The position numbers were made by a program, and so were the translations under genes. This document shows, piece by piece, positions 1 to 6,124 of a stretch of DNA of 7,295 nt. Under the pieces are notes generated by a model. It searched no databases and was not told the origin of the DNA. It was given only the letters and a program-made list of their open reading frames with translations. Source of the stretch: an uncultured Lachnospiraceae bacterium (lineage in GTDB: Bacteria > Bacillota > Clostridia > Lachnospirales > Lachnospiraceae); NCBI GenBank assembly GCA_905236545.1, contig CAJOQO010000076.1:1-7295 (forward strand), read 5' to 3'. Within the stretch, counting starts at the first letter, position 1. Each line of letters begins with the position of its first letter.

Positions 1-117
1 ATGTGGGCATCAACGACCGACGATAACGCAGTGTATGAGCAATCAGACAAGCGAATGTGCCAGTTAATTAATATTCGGGGTACTAGGGAAACACTGATCA
101 TAGCAGCGTTTCCCTGA
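1..117 (+). other. Unassigned left-edge segment, possible gene tail
   Basis: One plus-strand frame is open from the window edge to a TGA at 115-117 and could encode the last 38 residues of a protein; the other two plus frames stop at 24-26 and 65-67. The peptide has no family features I recognise and no evident codon bias like the downstream genes. The stop lies 17 bases before a strong terminator hairpin, which fits a gene end, but the last third of the frame also forms a stable hairpin (85-115), which argues for a non-coding or mobile-element-end origin. I cannot decide between these. Confidence 0.2.
85..115. repeat. Inverted repeat / hairpin without T-run
   Basis: AGGGAAAC at 85-92 is the exact reverse complement of GTTTCCCT at 108-115. 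After one mismatch the arms continue with CTG (94-96) pairing with CAG (104-106), leaving a 7-nt loop. No T-run follows on either strand, so it is not a standard terminator. It could be an RNA structure in a 3' region or part of a small repeat or insertion-sequence end. Confidence 0.5.
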
Positions 118-134
118 CACATAAACCGGTAAAA

Positions 135-195
135 ACAACTGATTCACAAAGCTCTCTGCATTCTGGTGAGCGGCCTGAATCAGTTGTCTTTTTTT
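135..195 (+). terminator. Intrinsic terminator, probably bidirectional
   Basis: ACAACTGATTCA (135-146) pairs perfectly with TGAATCAGTTGT (176-187), a 12-bp stem, followed by C and seven T residues (189-195). The 29-nt apical part can fold further through GCTC (151-154) with GAGC (168-171). Read on the minus strand, the same stem is followed by five T residues (complement of 131-135), so it may stop transcription from both sides. It separates the unidentified left edge from the dctP control region. Confidence 0.8.
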
Positions 196-254
196 ATGCC
201 CTGAGATATGGAAGGTACTTGGGATGCAGACGATGGAAGGAAACCACATGGAGA

Positions 255-269
255 TGAAAATAATCTACA
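255..269. promoter_or_regulatory. TGAAAAT box, distal copy
   Basis: The 15-mer TGAAAATAATCTACA differs at one base from the box at 329-343, and the two start 74 bp apart, close to seven helical turns. It is an imperfect palindrome. Its spacing and similarity suggest a distal binding site for the same regulator; this is inference from sequence alone. Confidence 0.35.
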
Positions 270-319
270 AAAATGAAGGTCAATAACTGTGAATAATAAC
301 GAAAATGAAAATTTGCAGT

Positions 320-343
320 CATAGAGGTTGAAAATAATTTACA
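320..343. promoter_or_regulatory. CATAGA-TGAAAAT composite box upstream of dctP
   Basis: CATAGAGG followed by TGAAAATAATTTACA (329-343). The 15-mer is a 7-1-7 imperfect palindrome with six of seven pairs. The whole block aligns with 6176-6198 upstream of the dehydrogenase gene (18 matches with one gap), where CATAGAAA precedes TGAAAATTATTTGC. Another TGAAAAT lies at 306-312. Recurrence before two genes suggests a transcription factor site. Confidence 0.45.
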
Positions 344-356
344 TGTATGCTACGCT
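328..356 (+). promoter_or_regulatory. Candidate sigma-70-type promoter P1 for dctP operon
   Basis: TTGAAA (328-333) and TACGCT (351-356) are 17 bp apart. The -10 is poor, but the 29-bp segment matches the predicted dehydrogenase promoter (6207-6235) at 22 positions, including TTGAAAA and TATGCTA, which supports a real control element. TATGCT (346-351) could be the actual -10 if an activator replaces the -35. The start site would fall near 357-363, giving a leader of about 200 nt. Confidence 0.4.
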
Positions 357-368
357 GTTGACAACAGC
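354..368. promoter_or_regulatory. 15-bp perfect palindrome, likely operator
   Basis: GCTGTTG (354-360), A, CAACAGC (362-368): both 7-bp arms are exact. It lies immediately downstream of the P1 -10 and covers the predicted start site, a classic repressor position. The type of regulator (GntR, LacI or other) cannot be assigned, and no regulator gene is in the window. Confidence 0.5.
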
Positions 369-463
369 AGGGGAGAGCAGAAGTAGCAGTGAAAACAGGG
401 ATTCATGGAAGCTGTGGCCCGGAAACAGTCTGACAGGGAAAAAGAAAAAAGGGCCGTGTTACA

Positions 464-477
464 TGAAAATATTTTCA
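464..477. promoter_or_regulatory. 14-bp perfect palindrome TGAAAATATTTTCA, likely operator
   Basis: TGAAAAT (464-470) is followed directly by its reverse complement ATTTTCA (471-477). It matches the catabolite-repression cre pattern TGWAANCGNTNWCA except for the central CG, which is TA here, so it may be a LacI-type or other operator rather than a CcpA site. A variant one base longer occurs at 6208-6222. It overlaps the -35 of candidate promoter P2. Confidence 0.55.
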
Positions 478-501
478 ATTGAATACGTGCGGTTTTATCA
501 T
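472..501 (+). promoter_or_regulatory. Candidate promoter P2 for dctP operon
   Basis: TTTTCA (472-477) and TATCAT (496-501; five of six consensus bases) are 18 bp apart. The -35 forms the right arm of the palindrome at 464-477, so a bound regulator would block it. The start would be near 508, giving a short leader of about 55 nt, more ordinary than that of P1. The -35 is weak. Confidence 0.4.
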
Positions 502-562
502 TCAGTATGAGGGCCGCTTGTAGAAACCGTAACTTTTTATTTTTCAAAATGGAGGTAGAAAA

Positions 563-1570
563 ATGAGAAAACTTACCGTAATGGCACTTTCCGCATCGGC
601 TATGGCTGTCGCAGTCTTTGGGATGAATGCTTCCGCCGCCACAAAACTGAATCTGTCTGTACCGGACGCGGCTTCTTCCTCAATCGGTGTTGCCGCACAG
701 GAGTTTGCTGATCAGCTGAATGAGAAGTCGGACGGCGAGCTTGAGGTCAAGGTCTACTTTGACGGCTCTCTGTATGGCGGCGATGCGACGGCTGCTGTCA
801 CCACGATGCAGGACGGCGGTCTTGACATGCTCTGTCTGTCGACCAGCTGGTATTCTTCCTTTGATGATTCCTTCAACGTCATCTCGGTTCCCTTCCTGTT
901 CGATACCGTTGATGAGGAGCAGGCTTATCTGAATGATAAGGCTTCTCAGCCGATGTGGGATGCAGTCGAAGGAATGGGCGTGAAGTTCCTGGCTCCGTGG
1001 ACCCGCTCCTTCCGTATGACCACCAACAATATCCGCCCGATCACCAAGCCGGAAGATTTCAAGGGAATCAAGCTTCGCGTATCCGGAAGCCCGATCTACC
1101 AGGTCTTCTTCGGAGAGGGATGCGGTGCGAACGCAACTCCGATGAGCTTCTCTGAAGTCTATACCGCTCTTCAGACAAACACCATTGACGGACAGGAAAA
1201 CCCGGCGGACGTTCCGTATTCTTCCAGCTTCTATGAGGTTCAGAAATATCTGTCTGCTACCAATCATGTTGCCGAGGCATGGGTTGTCGGCATGAACCCG
1301 GATAAGTTTGATTCCCTGAGCGAAGACATGCAGAAGCTGGTCGTTGAGACGGCGCAGGAGATGCAGCAGTGGAAGAAGGACTATGACGAAGAGACCGACC
1401 AGAAAGATATTGATTTCATGATTGAAAAAGGAATGGAATACAACGAGCTGGATGAGGAAGGCGTCAAGGCGTTCAAAGAGGTTTCCAAGTCCCTGTATCC
1501 GAAGTTCCAGGAGATCGTCAACAACCCGGATCTGTGGGATGCGACGATTGCATTTGCAGAGGAGAACTGA
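563..1570 (+). CDS. dctP: TRAP transporter substrate-binding protein, DctP family
   Basis: Extracytoplasmic solute receptor of a tripartite ATP-independent transporter; it captures the substrate outside the membrane and delivers it to DctQM. At 335 aa it has normal family length. Residues 1-25 are a signal peptide (basic MRK, hydrophobic core, then a NASA-A cleavage site). There is no cysteine in this region, so it is not a typical lipoprotein. Family features include the APWTRSFRMTTN strand region (about 144-155), KGIKLRV (168-173) with Arg172 at the position that in DctP proteins usually salt-bridges a substrate carboxylate, and the EVYTALQTNTIDGQENP segment (198-214). Start supported by GGAGG at 551-555, seven bases upstream. 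It is first in the operon, followed by dctQ after a structured 170-bp gap. Family assignment is firm; substrate unknown, though Arg172 favours an organic or sugar acid. Confidence 0.95.
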   Translation: MRKLTVMALSASAMAVAVFGMNASAATKLNLSVPDAASSSIGVAAQEFADQLNEKSDGELEVKVYFDGSLYGGDATAAVTTMQDGGLDMLCLSTSWYSSFDDSFNVISVPFLFDTVDEEQAYLNDKASQPMWDAVEGMGVKFLAPWTRSFRMTTNNIRPITKPEDFKGIKLRVSGSPIYQVFFGEGCGANATPMSFSEVYTALQTNTIDGQENPADVPYSSSFYEVQKYLSATNHVAEAWVVGMNPDKFDSLSEDMQKLVVETAQEMQQWKKDYDEETDQKDIDFMIEKGMEYNELDEEGVKAFKEVSKSLYPKFQEIVNNPDLWDATIAFAEEN

Positions 1571-1573
1571 TCA

Positions 1574-1590
1574 GTCCAGGCTGTCTGGAC
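1574..1590 (+). other. Small hairpin just after dctP
   Basis: GTCCAG (1574-1579) pairs with CTGGAC (1585-1590) around a 5-nt loop, three bases past the dctP stop. No T-run follows. It may protect the dctP message 3' end together with the larger hairpin at 1663-1695. Confidence 0.4.
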
Positions 1591-1606
1591 AGGATTATGG
1601 CCGGGG

Positions 1607-1627
1607 CATGAATCATACATGAATCAT
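1607..1627. repeat. Tandem 10-bp direct repeat CATGAATCAT
   Basis: CATGAATCAT occurs at 1607-1616 and again at 1618-1627, a period of 11 bp, in the dctP-dctQ gap. It could be a local duplication or a pair of protein sites on one helix face; no function is evident. Confidence 0.5.
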
Positions 1628-1662
1628 GCAGTGCCATCCGCCTCTGGAATCAGGACATGAAG

Positions 1663-1695
1663 AAGGGGCGGCGCAGACAGGATGCGCTGCCCCTT
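1663..1695 (+). other. GC-rich intercistronic hairpin (attenuator or mRNA stabiliser)
   Basis: The arm AAGGGGCGGCGCA (1663-1675) pairs with TGCGCTGCCCCTT (1683-1695), 13 pairs with one G-U, around the 7-nt loop GACAGGA. It is followed by T, CC, TATTA rather than a clean T-run, so termination is probably partial. In binding-protein operons such hairpins commonly make the receptor transcript more abundant than the permease transcript; that role is inferred here. Confidence 0.65.
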
Positions 1696-1740
1696 TCCTA
1701 TTAGAAAACCCCTGCAAAGACAGGAAAGGGTGATTATCAG

Positions 1741-2337
1741 ATGGATAAAAAAGAAAACAATTCTCCGATCAGAAAGTTTTTCGGGGCGGCGGAGAAGATA
1801 GAGCTTGCATTGGGAGGTATCTGTCTTGCGACCCTGTTTGTGGTGGTTCTGATCGGTATCGGAAGCCGCCTGATGAGTGTCAACGCGGCCTGGTACGAGG
1901 AGACTACCCGTGTGTTTTTCCTCTGGATGATGTGGATCGGCGTCGGTGCCGGTTTTAACCACAGTGAATCCTCCCGTGTCACGGTTCTGGTCAAGGCGCT
2001 CCCTTCCTTTGTCCAGAAGATCTGTTTTGTACTGTACTATGTCATGTGTTTTTCCCTGTTTGCGATTATTATCTGGTTCGGATTCCGTGCCGCCATGCAG
2101 CAGGCGCAGATGGGAGAGACGGGCTCAGCGCTCAGGATTCCGATGTGGATCGTGGGAATCTCAGTTCCGATCGGCGGGATCTTCGGCCTTATCGGTACGC
2201 TGAACACACTGCTCTTTGAGAACTGGAGGCTGAAGACTTCTGCCGAGGAGATCGAGATGGAAGAGCTTGCAGCCCAGACGAAGAAGCAGATTGAAGAGGA
2301 GATCGCTGAGGAAGAAGCGGAAGGGAGGATCGAATGA
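1741..2337 (+). CDS. dctQ: TRAP transporter small permease subunit, DctQ family
   Basis: Small membrane subunit of the TRAP transporter; it partners with DctM and helps dock the substrate-loaded receptor. Four hydrophobic segments are visible at about residues 22-44, 57-75, 90-113 and 132-158, the expected DctQ topology. Family features include WYEETTRVFFLW (51-62), WIGVGAGF (65-72), and RIPMWIVGISVPIG (132-145) before the last helix. At 198 aa it is longer than many DctQ proteins because of a highly charged, Glu/Lys-rich cytoplasmic tail (about 165-198), probably helical. The ATG is preceded by AAAGGGTGA (1725-1733), seven bases away. The stop overlaps the dctM start by four bases (ATGA), which implies translational coupling. 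Confidence 0.93.
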   Translation: MDKKENNSPIRKFFGAAEKIELALGGICLATLFVVVLIGIGSRLMSVNAAWYEETTRVFFLWMMWIGVGAGFNHSESSRVTVLVKALPSFVQKICFVLYYVMCFSLFAIIIWFGFRAAMQQAQMGETGSALRIPMWIVGISVPIGGIFGLIGTLNTLLFENWRLKTSAEEIEMEELAAQTKKQIEEEIAEEEAEGRIE

Positions 2338-3614
2338 GTATCTTTATTCTGGCTGTATTTTTGATTCTGATGCTTCTCGGAGTCCCTGTAGCGGTTTCGC
2401 TCGGCGCTGCAAGCATCGGAGCGATTCTGATTTACCATACCTCTACGCTGGCGTCGGCTGTCAAGCTGATGTATTCCTCCATGAACAGCTTCACGATGGT
2501 TGCGGTTCCGCTTTTCTTCCTGGCAGGTGTTCTGATGGAGAAGGGTGGCGTTGCCCAGAAGATCTTTGACTTCTGTGAAGACATCGTCGGCTGGATCGCA
2601 GGCGGCCTGGGTCATGTCAATATCCTGACGAGTATCCTGTTTGCGGGCATGAGCGGATCTTCCGTAGCAGACGTTGCTTCGATCGGTGCATTGTGCGCCA
2701 ACGCCATGATCCGTTCCGGCTATCCTGCGGCGTATGCCTGGGGAACAACTCTGGCAAGCTCCATGCTTGCATCCGTAATTCCGCCCTCGATCCTGATGGT
2801 CGTGGCTGCGTCCGTGGCTCAGGTTTCCATGGGAAAGGCCCTGTTTGCCGGCATCATTCCCGGAGTCGTTCTGGGCGTGATCATGATGATCTACAACTAT
2901 ATCTACTGTAAGCGCCATAAGATCGGACATGTCATTCCGTTTAATGGAAGAAAGCTGGGAAGGAGCTTCCTTTCCTCGCTGCCGGCTCTTCTGGTTCCCG
3001 TGATTCTGCTGAGCGGAATGTATACCGGCTATTTCACATCCACTGAGGCTGCGGCAATCTGCGTGCTCTATACGCTGATCGTCTCCCTGTTTATCTACAG
3101 AAAGCTGAAGATCAGGGAGCTTCCCGAGATCTTCATGCAGGTGGCGAAAAATACGGGAACGGTTCTGTTTGTCGCGATTACGGCAAAACCGGCCGGACAG
3201 CTCTTTACCCTGGACGGCTTCCCGGAGCAGGTTGCGAAGGCGATTACAGGAATCTCCTCCAACCCGATTCTGGTCATGCTTCTGATCTTCCTGCTGCTGA
3301 CGATTATCGGAATGTTCATGGATGCAACGGCTGCGATCTATATCTTTATGCCGATCCTGCTTCCGACGGCTGTCAGCGTCGGCGTTGATCCCCTGTTCTT
3401 TGTCGTATTCATGGTCATAGCTCTGTCATTCGGCCTGATCACGCCGCCTGTCGGTGTCTGTCTGTACGCGGCGATCAACGTGTCCGGCCTGTCGATGGAG
3501 AAAATTACGAAGGGACTTGTTCCCTGGCTGATTCTGCTGTTCTTCGGACTGATGATCTTCATTCTCTTTCCGCAGCTTGTTACCGGTCCGATCAGTGCGA
3601 TATTCCCTGCGTGA
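2334..3614 (+). CDS. dctM: TRAP transporter large permease subunit, DctM family
   Basis: Large membrane subunit that carries the substrate across the cytoplasmic membrane with cations. At 426 aa it has the standard length, with hydrophobic helices along its whole length. DctM hallmarks are the GMSGSSVADVASIG segment near residues 103-116, IRSGYPAAYAWGTTLASS followed by IPPSI in the first half, GMFMDATAAIYIFMPILLP in the second half, and SFGLITPPVGVCLY near residue 370. The start overlaps the dctQ stop (ATGA at 2334-2337) and has GGGAGG at 2323-2328, five bases upstream. No frameshift or missing block is seen. Transport by sodium or proton symport is family knowledge; the substrate is not deducible. 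Confidence 0.96.
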   Translation: MSIFILAVFLILMLLGVPVAVSLGAASIGAILIYHTSTLASAVKLMYSSMNSFTMVAVPLFFLAGVLMEKGGVAQKIFDFCEDIVGWIAGGLGHVNILTSILFAGMSGSSVADVASIGALCANAMIRSGYPAAYAWGTTLASSMLASVIPPSILMVVAASVAQVSMGKALFAGIIPGVVLGVIMMIYNYIYCKRHKIGHVIPFNGRKLGRSFLSSLPALLVPVILLSGMYTGYFTSTEAAAICVLYTLIVSLFIYRKLKIRELPEIFMQVAKNTGTVLFVAITAKPAGQLFTLDGFPEQVAKAITGISSNPILVMLLIFLLLTIIGMFMDATAAIYIFMPILLPTAVSVGVDPLFFVVFMVIALSFGLITPPVGVCLYAAINVSGLSMEKITKGLVPWLILLFFGLMIFILFPQLVTGPISAIFPA

Positions 3615-3643
3615 CAGGCTGAGGCTTTGCCGGGAGATGGCTT

Positions 3644-4519
3644 ATGACGATTCTTATGCAGGTGGGAAATGAGGATTCCGGACTGTCTCCGGCAGTCATG
3701 ACGATAATTGCGCTGCTTCTTCTGATGCTCCCGTATCTGATCAGGCGCTATACCGGCAGATCTGTCACGGATCTGGTGCATCTGCCGGTGCTTTTCGAAG
3801 GGCTGGAACGGCTGGCGGACAGGTTCCGGAATCTGGTCAGAAGGCCTTTCGGAACGAAATCAGGAGAGGGGAAGCGTTCGGACGGAAAAGGAAAGACTGC
3901 GTCAGAGGCCGGGCCGGATCCGGCAAAAGAGGAAAGAAAAAACCGCAGCCTGGAGGTGAAGCGGGAATACCGGGAGAAAACGCTGGAAAAGCACAGAGCC
4001 GGCAATGTGAAAAATGACTATCTGCAGACTGTTTCCCGGCTTCTGACATTTGGCAGAAAAAAACGGCTGTTTACGATCTTTCCGGGCAATCTTCAGCATG
4101 ACGGAAAAACTGCGGATCTGATGGCGATCCTTGTGACACGAGCCCGGGTGATCGGGATCAACGCGTATGGGTTTGACCAGACGGTTCATTGCAGGAAAGA
4201 CAACGGCGCCTGGCAGCAGGAGAGCGGAAACACGAAGAAGCCGATCGGCAGCCTCAATGCTGAAAATGCGGTGCAGGACAGGATCGTGAGAGATGCATTG
4301 AGAGCGGGAGGGCTTGGCAGCCTGCCCTATGAGACGGTGATGGTCTTTACCAGCAGCAACGTCACTCTTTCGGGAGAGAAACCGGAGAATGTCTTTACAC
4401 AGGAGGAATTCTTCCTGGCAATTGATACGGACAGGGATGTGAAGGAAGGACCTCTGGATCCCAGGGATACGGGCAGACGGATCGCTGCATTGAAGAAGGC
4501 AGGAAAACAGGTGCGGTAA
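3644..4519 (+). CDS. Membrane-anchored protein with degenerate NERD-like domain
   Basis: Function unknown; 291 aa. An N-terminal membrane helix (about 16-33) is followed by RR, so the C-terminal bulk should be cytoplasmic. Residues 65-125 are a Lys/Glu/Arg-rich, low-complexity linker. Residues about 140-265 resemble a NERD (nuclease-related) domain: DGKTADL with Asp158 where the core Asp lies, a strand ending VIGINAYG, W190, a helix with NAENAVQD, then the strand TVMVFTSS. In active NERD proteins the strand carries E-x-K; here the matching positions are Gly171 and Asn173, so nuclease activity is doubtful. The homology is judged by eye. GGGAG (3632-3636) sits seven bases before the ATG. It is 29 bp after dctM and 65 bp before the kinase start, same strand, hence probably in the operon. 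A link to transport is unproven. Confidence 0.75.
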   Translation: MTILMQVGNEDSGLSPAVMTIIALLLLMLPYLIRRYTGRSVTDLVHLPVLFEGLERLADRFRNLVRRPFGTKSGEGKRSDGKGKTASEAGPDPAKEERKNRSLEVKREYREKTLEKHRAGNVKNDYLQTVSRLLTFGRKKRLFTIFPGNLQHDGKTADLMAILVTRARVIGINAYGFDQTVHCRKDNGAWQQESGNTKKPIGSLNAENAVQDRIVRDALRAGGLGSLPYETVMVFTSSNVTLSGEKPENVFTQEEFFLAIDTDRDVKEGPLDPRDTGRRIAALKKAGKQVR

Positions 4520-4546
4520 TCCTTGCGATTGACAGGATGAACAGGG

Positions 4547-4573
4547 ATCTCAGGCTTTGTCTGGATCTGAGAT
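4547..4573 (+). other. Hairpin abutting kinase ribosome binding site
   Basis: ATCTCAG (4547-4553) pairs exactly with CTGAGAT (4567-4573) around a 13-nt loop, ending right where the GGGGGAAGAG Shine-Dalgarno-like stretch (4574-4583) begins. It could tune kinase translation or mark an mRNA processing site. Its presence inside the 4537 extension favours the 4585 start. Confidence 0.4.
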
Positions 4574-4584
4574 GGGGGAAGAGA

Positions 4585-6108
4585 ATGAAAAAGTACTTAC
4601 TTGGACTTGATGTCGGCACCAGCAGCCTGAAGACGGCGATCATAGACGAAGACGGGCATGTGGTCAGCAAGAGCGCAAGAGGGTATGAGCCGATGTCGCT
4701 GCATCCGGGCTGGCAGGAGATCAGCGCGGAGAGTATCTGGGCTGCCGTGATCTGGAATCTGAAGAAGATGCTTCTGGAAGGGCCGGTGGATCCGGAACGG
4801 ATTGCCGGGATCGGGATATCCTGCCTGTGTCCGGGACTGGTGGCGCTTGGCGCGGAAGGGGAAGTGCTCCACGATCCGATCATCTACTCGGACAGGAGGA
4901 GTGCCGAAGAAGCGGATGCGATCAAGCGTTCCGTCGGTGAGGAGCATCTGTTCTTTATCACAGCGAATCGATGCATGTCGGGAGCCATGTCCGGAACCAG
5001 CATGCTGTGGATCAGGAATCACTGCCCGGAGATCTATGAGAAGACCCGGTATTTCGGCCATATCAACACGATGCTTGGCGTCAGGCTGACCGGAAACTTT
5101 GCGATGGATCGCTCCAATGCTTCCTATACATCCATGTTTGAGACAAGAGGATCCCTTGAATGGAGCCGGGATCTGGCACAGAAGATCGGAATTGATTTTG
5201 ACAAGCTTCCCCCGCTGATGAATTCGGATGAGGTTCTGGGCGGGCTCGTGAATCAGGAGTTCATCGCCATGGGGATCCCCGCGGGAACGCCGGTTGTCAT
5301 CGGCGGCGGTGATACGGCGTGTGCCTCTCTTGCTGCCGGCATCGTGTCAAACGGGGATGTGTGCGAGTCGGTCGGTACCACGAATGTTCTGACCATATGT
5401 GTAGACCAGCCCAATTTCAGCCCCAGCAACATCAACCGCTGCCATGTGGTGCGGGGAAAATGGATCTATCAGGGTGCGATGTCGCACGCCGGGGGATCTC
5501 TTCGCTGGTTCCGGGATGAGTTCTGCCAGGATCTTGTCAAGGCGGGGGGAGAGCTCGATGAGGATGCATTTGACCTGATGACAAAAGCGGCGAGCCTCTC
5601 CAGGGCAGGAGCGAATGGCGTGGTGTTTCTTCCGTATATGATGGGAGAGCGCAGCCCCGTCTGGGACAGCGATGCAAGGGGCGTGTTCTTCGGGATGTCC
5701 CTGAATACAAACAGACGTGATCTGATCCGGGCGATCCTGGAGGCGACGGGCTATGGGACGAGGCAGCTGAAGGAGATTGCCGAGGATCTGACAGGGCTCA
5801 GGATCCGAAGATTTTCTTCTCTGGGCGGAGGCGCCAGGAGCAGGGTCTGGTCGCAGATCAAGGCAAACATCATCGGCGTGGACATTGATGTGCTGGATGT
5901 TTCGGACATGGCTCCTGTCGGAGCGGCACTTCTGGCCGGCGTCGGCATCGGTCTCTATAAGGACGCGGTGGACGCGGCATCTCATGTCGAGAGGAAGGTC
6001 TACCGGAAGGTGGTCTGTGATCACTCGGATGATGCGGTGTACGCAAAACGATACCAGGCCTACAAACAGCTGTATCCGCGGCTGAAAGATTTATATCAGT
6101 ACTGCTGA
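4585..6108 (+). CDS. FGGY-family carbohydrate kinase, xylulokinase-like
   Basis: Predicted cytoplasmic ATP-dependent sugar kinase (507 aa, usual FGGY length) that phosphorylates a ketose, polyol or sugar acid. The ASKHA fold is complete: phosphate-1 loop GLDVGTSS (7-14, Asp9), YSDRR (101-105), GGGDTACASLAAG (240-252) with predicted catalytic base Asp243, SVGTTN (262-267), PYMMGERSPVWD (350-361), GGGARSRVWSQIKA (414-427) and GAALLAG (446-452). Canonical xylulokinases carry QMHG in the N-terminal sugar pocket; here that stretch is CLCPGL (80-85), nearer the Rhodospirillum-type 'xylulokinase-like' branch, so the substrate need not be D-xylulose. I chose 4585 over the in-frame ATG at 4537 because MKKYLLGLDVG is the family-typical N-terminus, GGGGGAAGAG precedes it, and the extension covers a hairpin. 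It is the last gene of the TRAP operon. Confidence 0.92.
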   Translation: MKKYLLGLDVGTSSLKTAIIDEDGHVVSKSARGYEPMSLHPGWQEISAESIWAAVIWNLKKMLLEGPVDPERIAGIGISCLCPGLVALGAEGEVLHDPIIYSDRRSAEEADAIKRSVGEEHLFFITANRCMSGAMSGTSMLWIRNHCPEIYEKTRYFGHINTMLGVRLTGNFAMDRSNASYTSMFETRGSLEWSRDLAQKIGIDFDKLPPLMNSDEVLGGLVNQEFIAMGIPAGTPVVIGGGDTACASLAAGIVSNGDVCESVGTTNVLTICVDQPNFSPSNINRCHVVRGKWIYQGAMSHAGGSLRWFRDEFCQDLVKAGGELDEDAFDLMTKAASLSRAGANGVVFLPYMMGERSPVWDSDARGVFFGMSLNTNRRDLIRAILEATGYGTRQLKEIAEDLTGLRIRRFSSLGGGARSRVWSQIKANIIGVDIDVLDVSDMAPVGAALLAGVGIGLYKDAVDAASHVERKVYRKVVCDHSDDAVYAKRYQAYKQLYPRLKDLYQYC

Positions 6109-6124
6109 CGGGAGTTTAATAACA

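Noticed and set aside
233..286. 17-codon mini-ORF before the dctP promoters
   Set aside because: It has no convincing Shine-Dalgarno, lies upstream of both candidate promoters and stops quickly.
329..343. Fur box
   Set aside because: The 7-1-7 symmetry and 12 of 14 positions resemble the Fur consensus, but iron control of this kind of operon is not otherwise suggested, and AT-rich palindromes match Fur easily.
464..477. A true CcpA cre box
   Set aside because: The outer positions match, but the central CG that cre sites nearly always have is TA, so I call it only a cre-like palindrome.
328..510. 60-codon plus-strand frame in the dctP leader, TTG start
   Set aside because: It has no ribosome binding site (only AGAGG directly against the start), its composition is random-looking, and it spans the promoter and operator elements.
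361..562. Riboswitch in the dctP leader
   Set aside because: I see no conserved riboswitch core and no terminator or sequestering hairpin next to the dctP ribosome binding site.
680..1267. 195-codon minus-strand frame opposite dctP
   Set aside because: It is antisense to a well-supported gene and shows no family features; judged a shadow.
2037..2930. 297-codon minus-strand open frame opposite dctQ/dctM
   Set aside because: It lies wholly antisense to two clear TRAP permease genes, its protein is rich in His, Asp, Arg and Cys with no recognisable fold, and it is a by-product of the plus-strand codon pattern.
4537..4584. N-terminal extension of the kinase
   Set aside because: The upstream ATG has AGG directly against it with no usable spacing, the extra 16 residues precede a family-typical N-terminus, and the segment contains a hairpin and the better ribosome binding site.
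5347..6024. 225-codon minus-strand frame opposite the kinase
   Set aside because: Antisense to conserved FGGY motifs, with a composition unlike a real protein.
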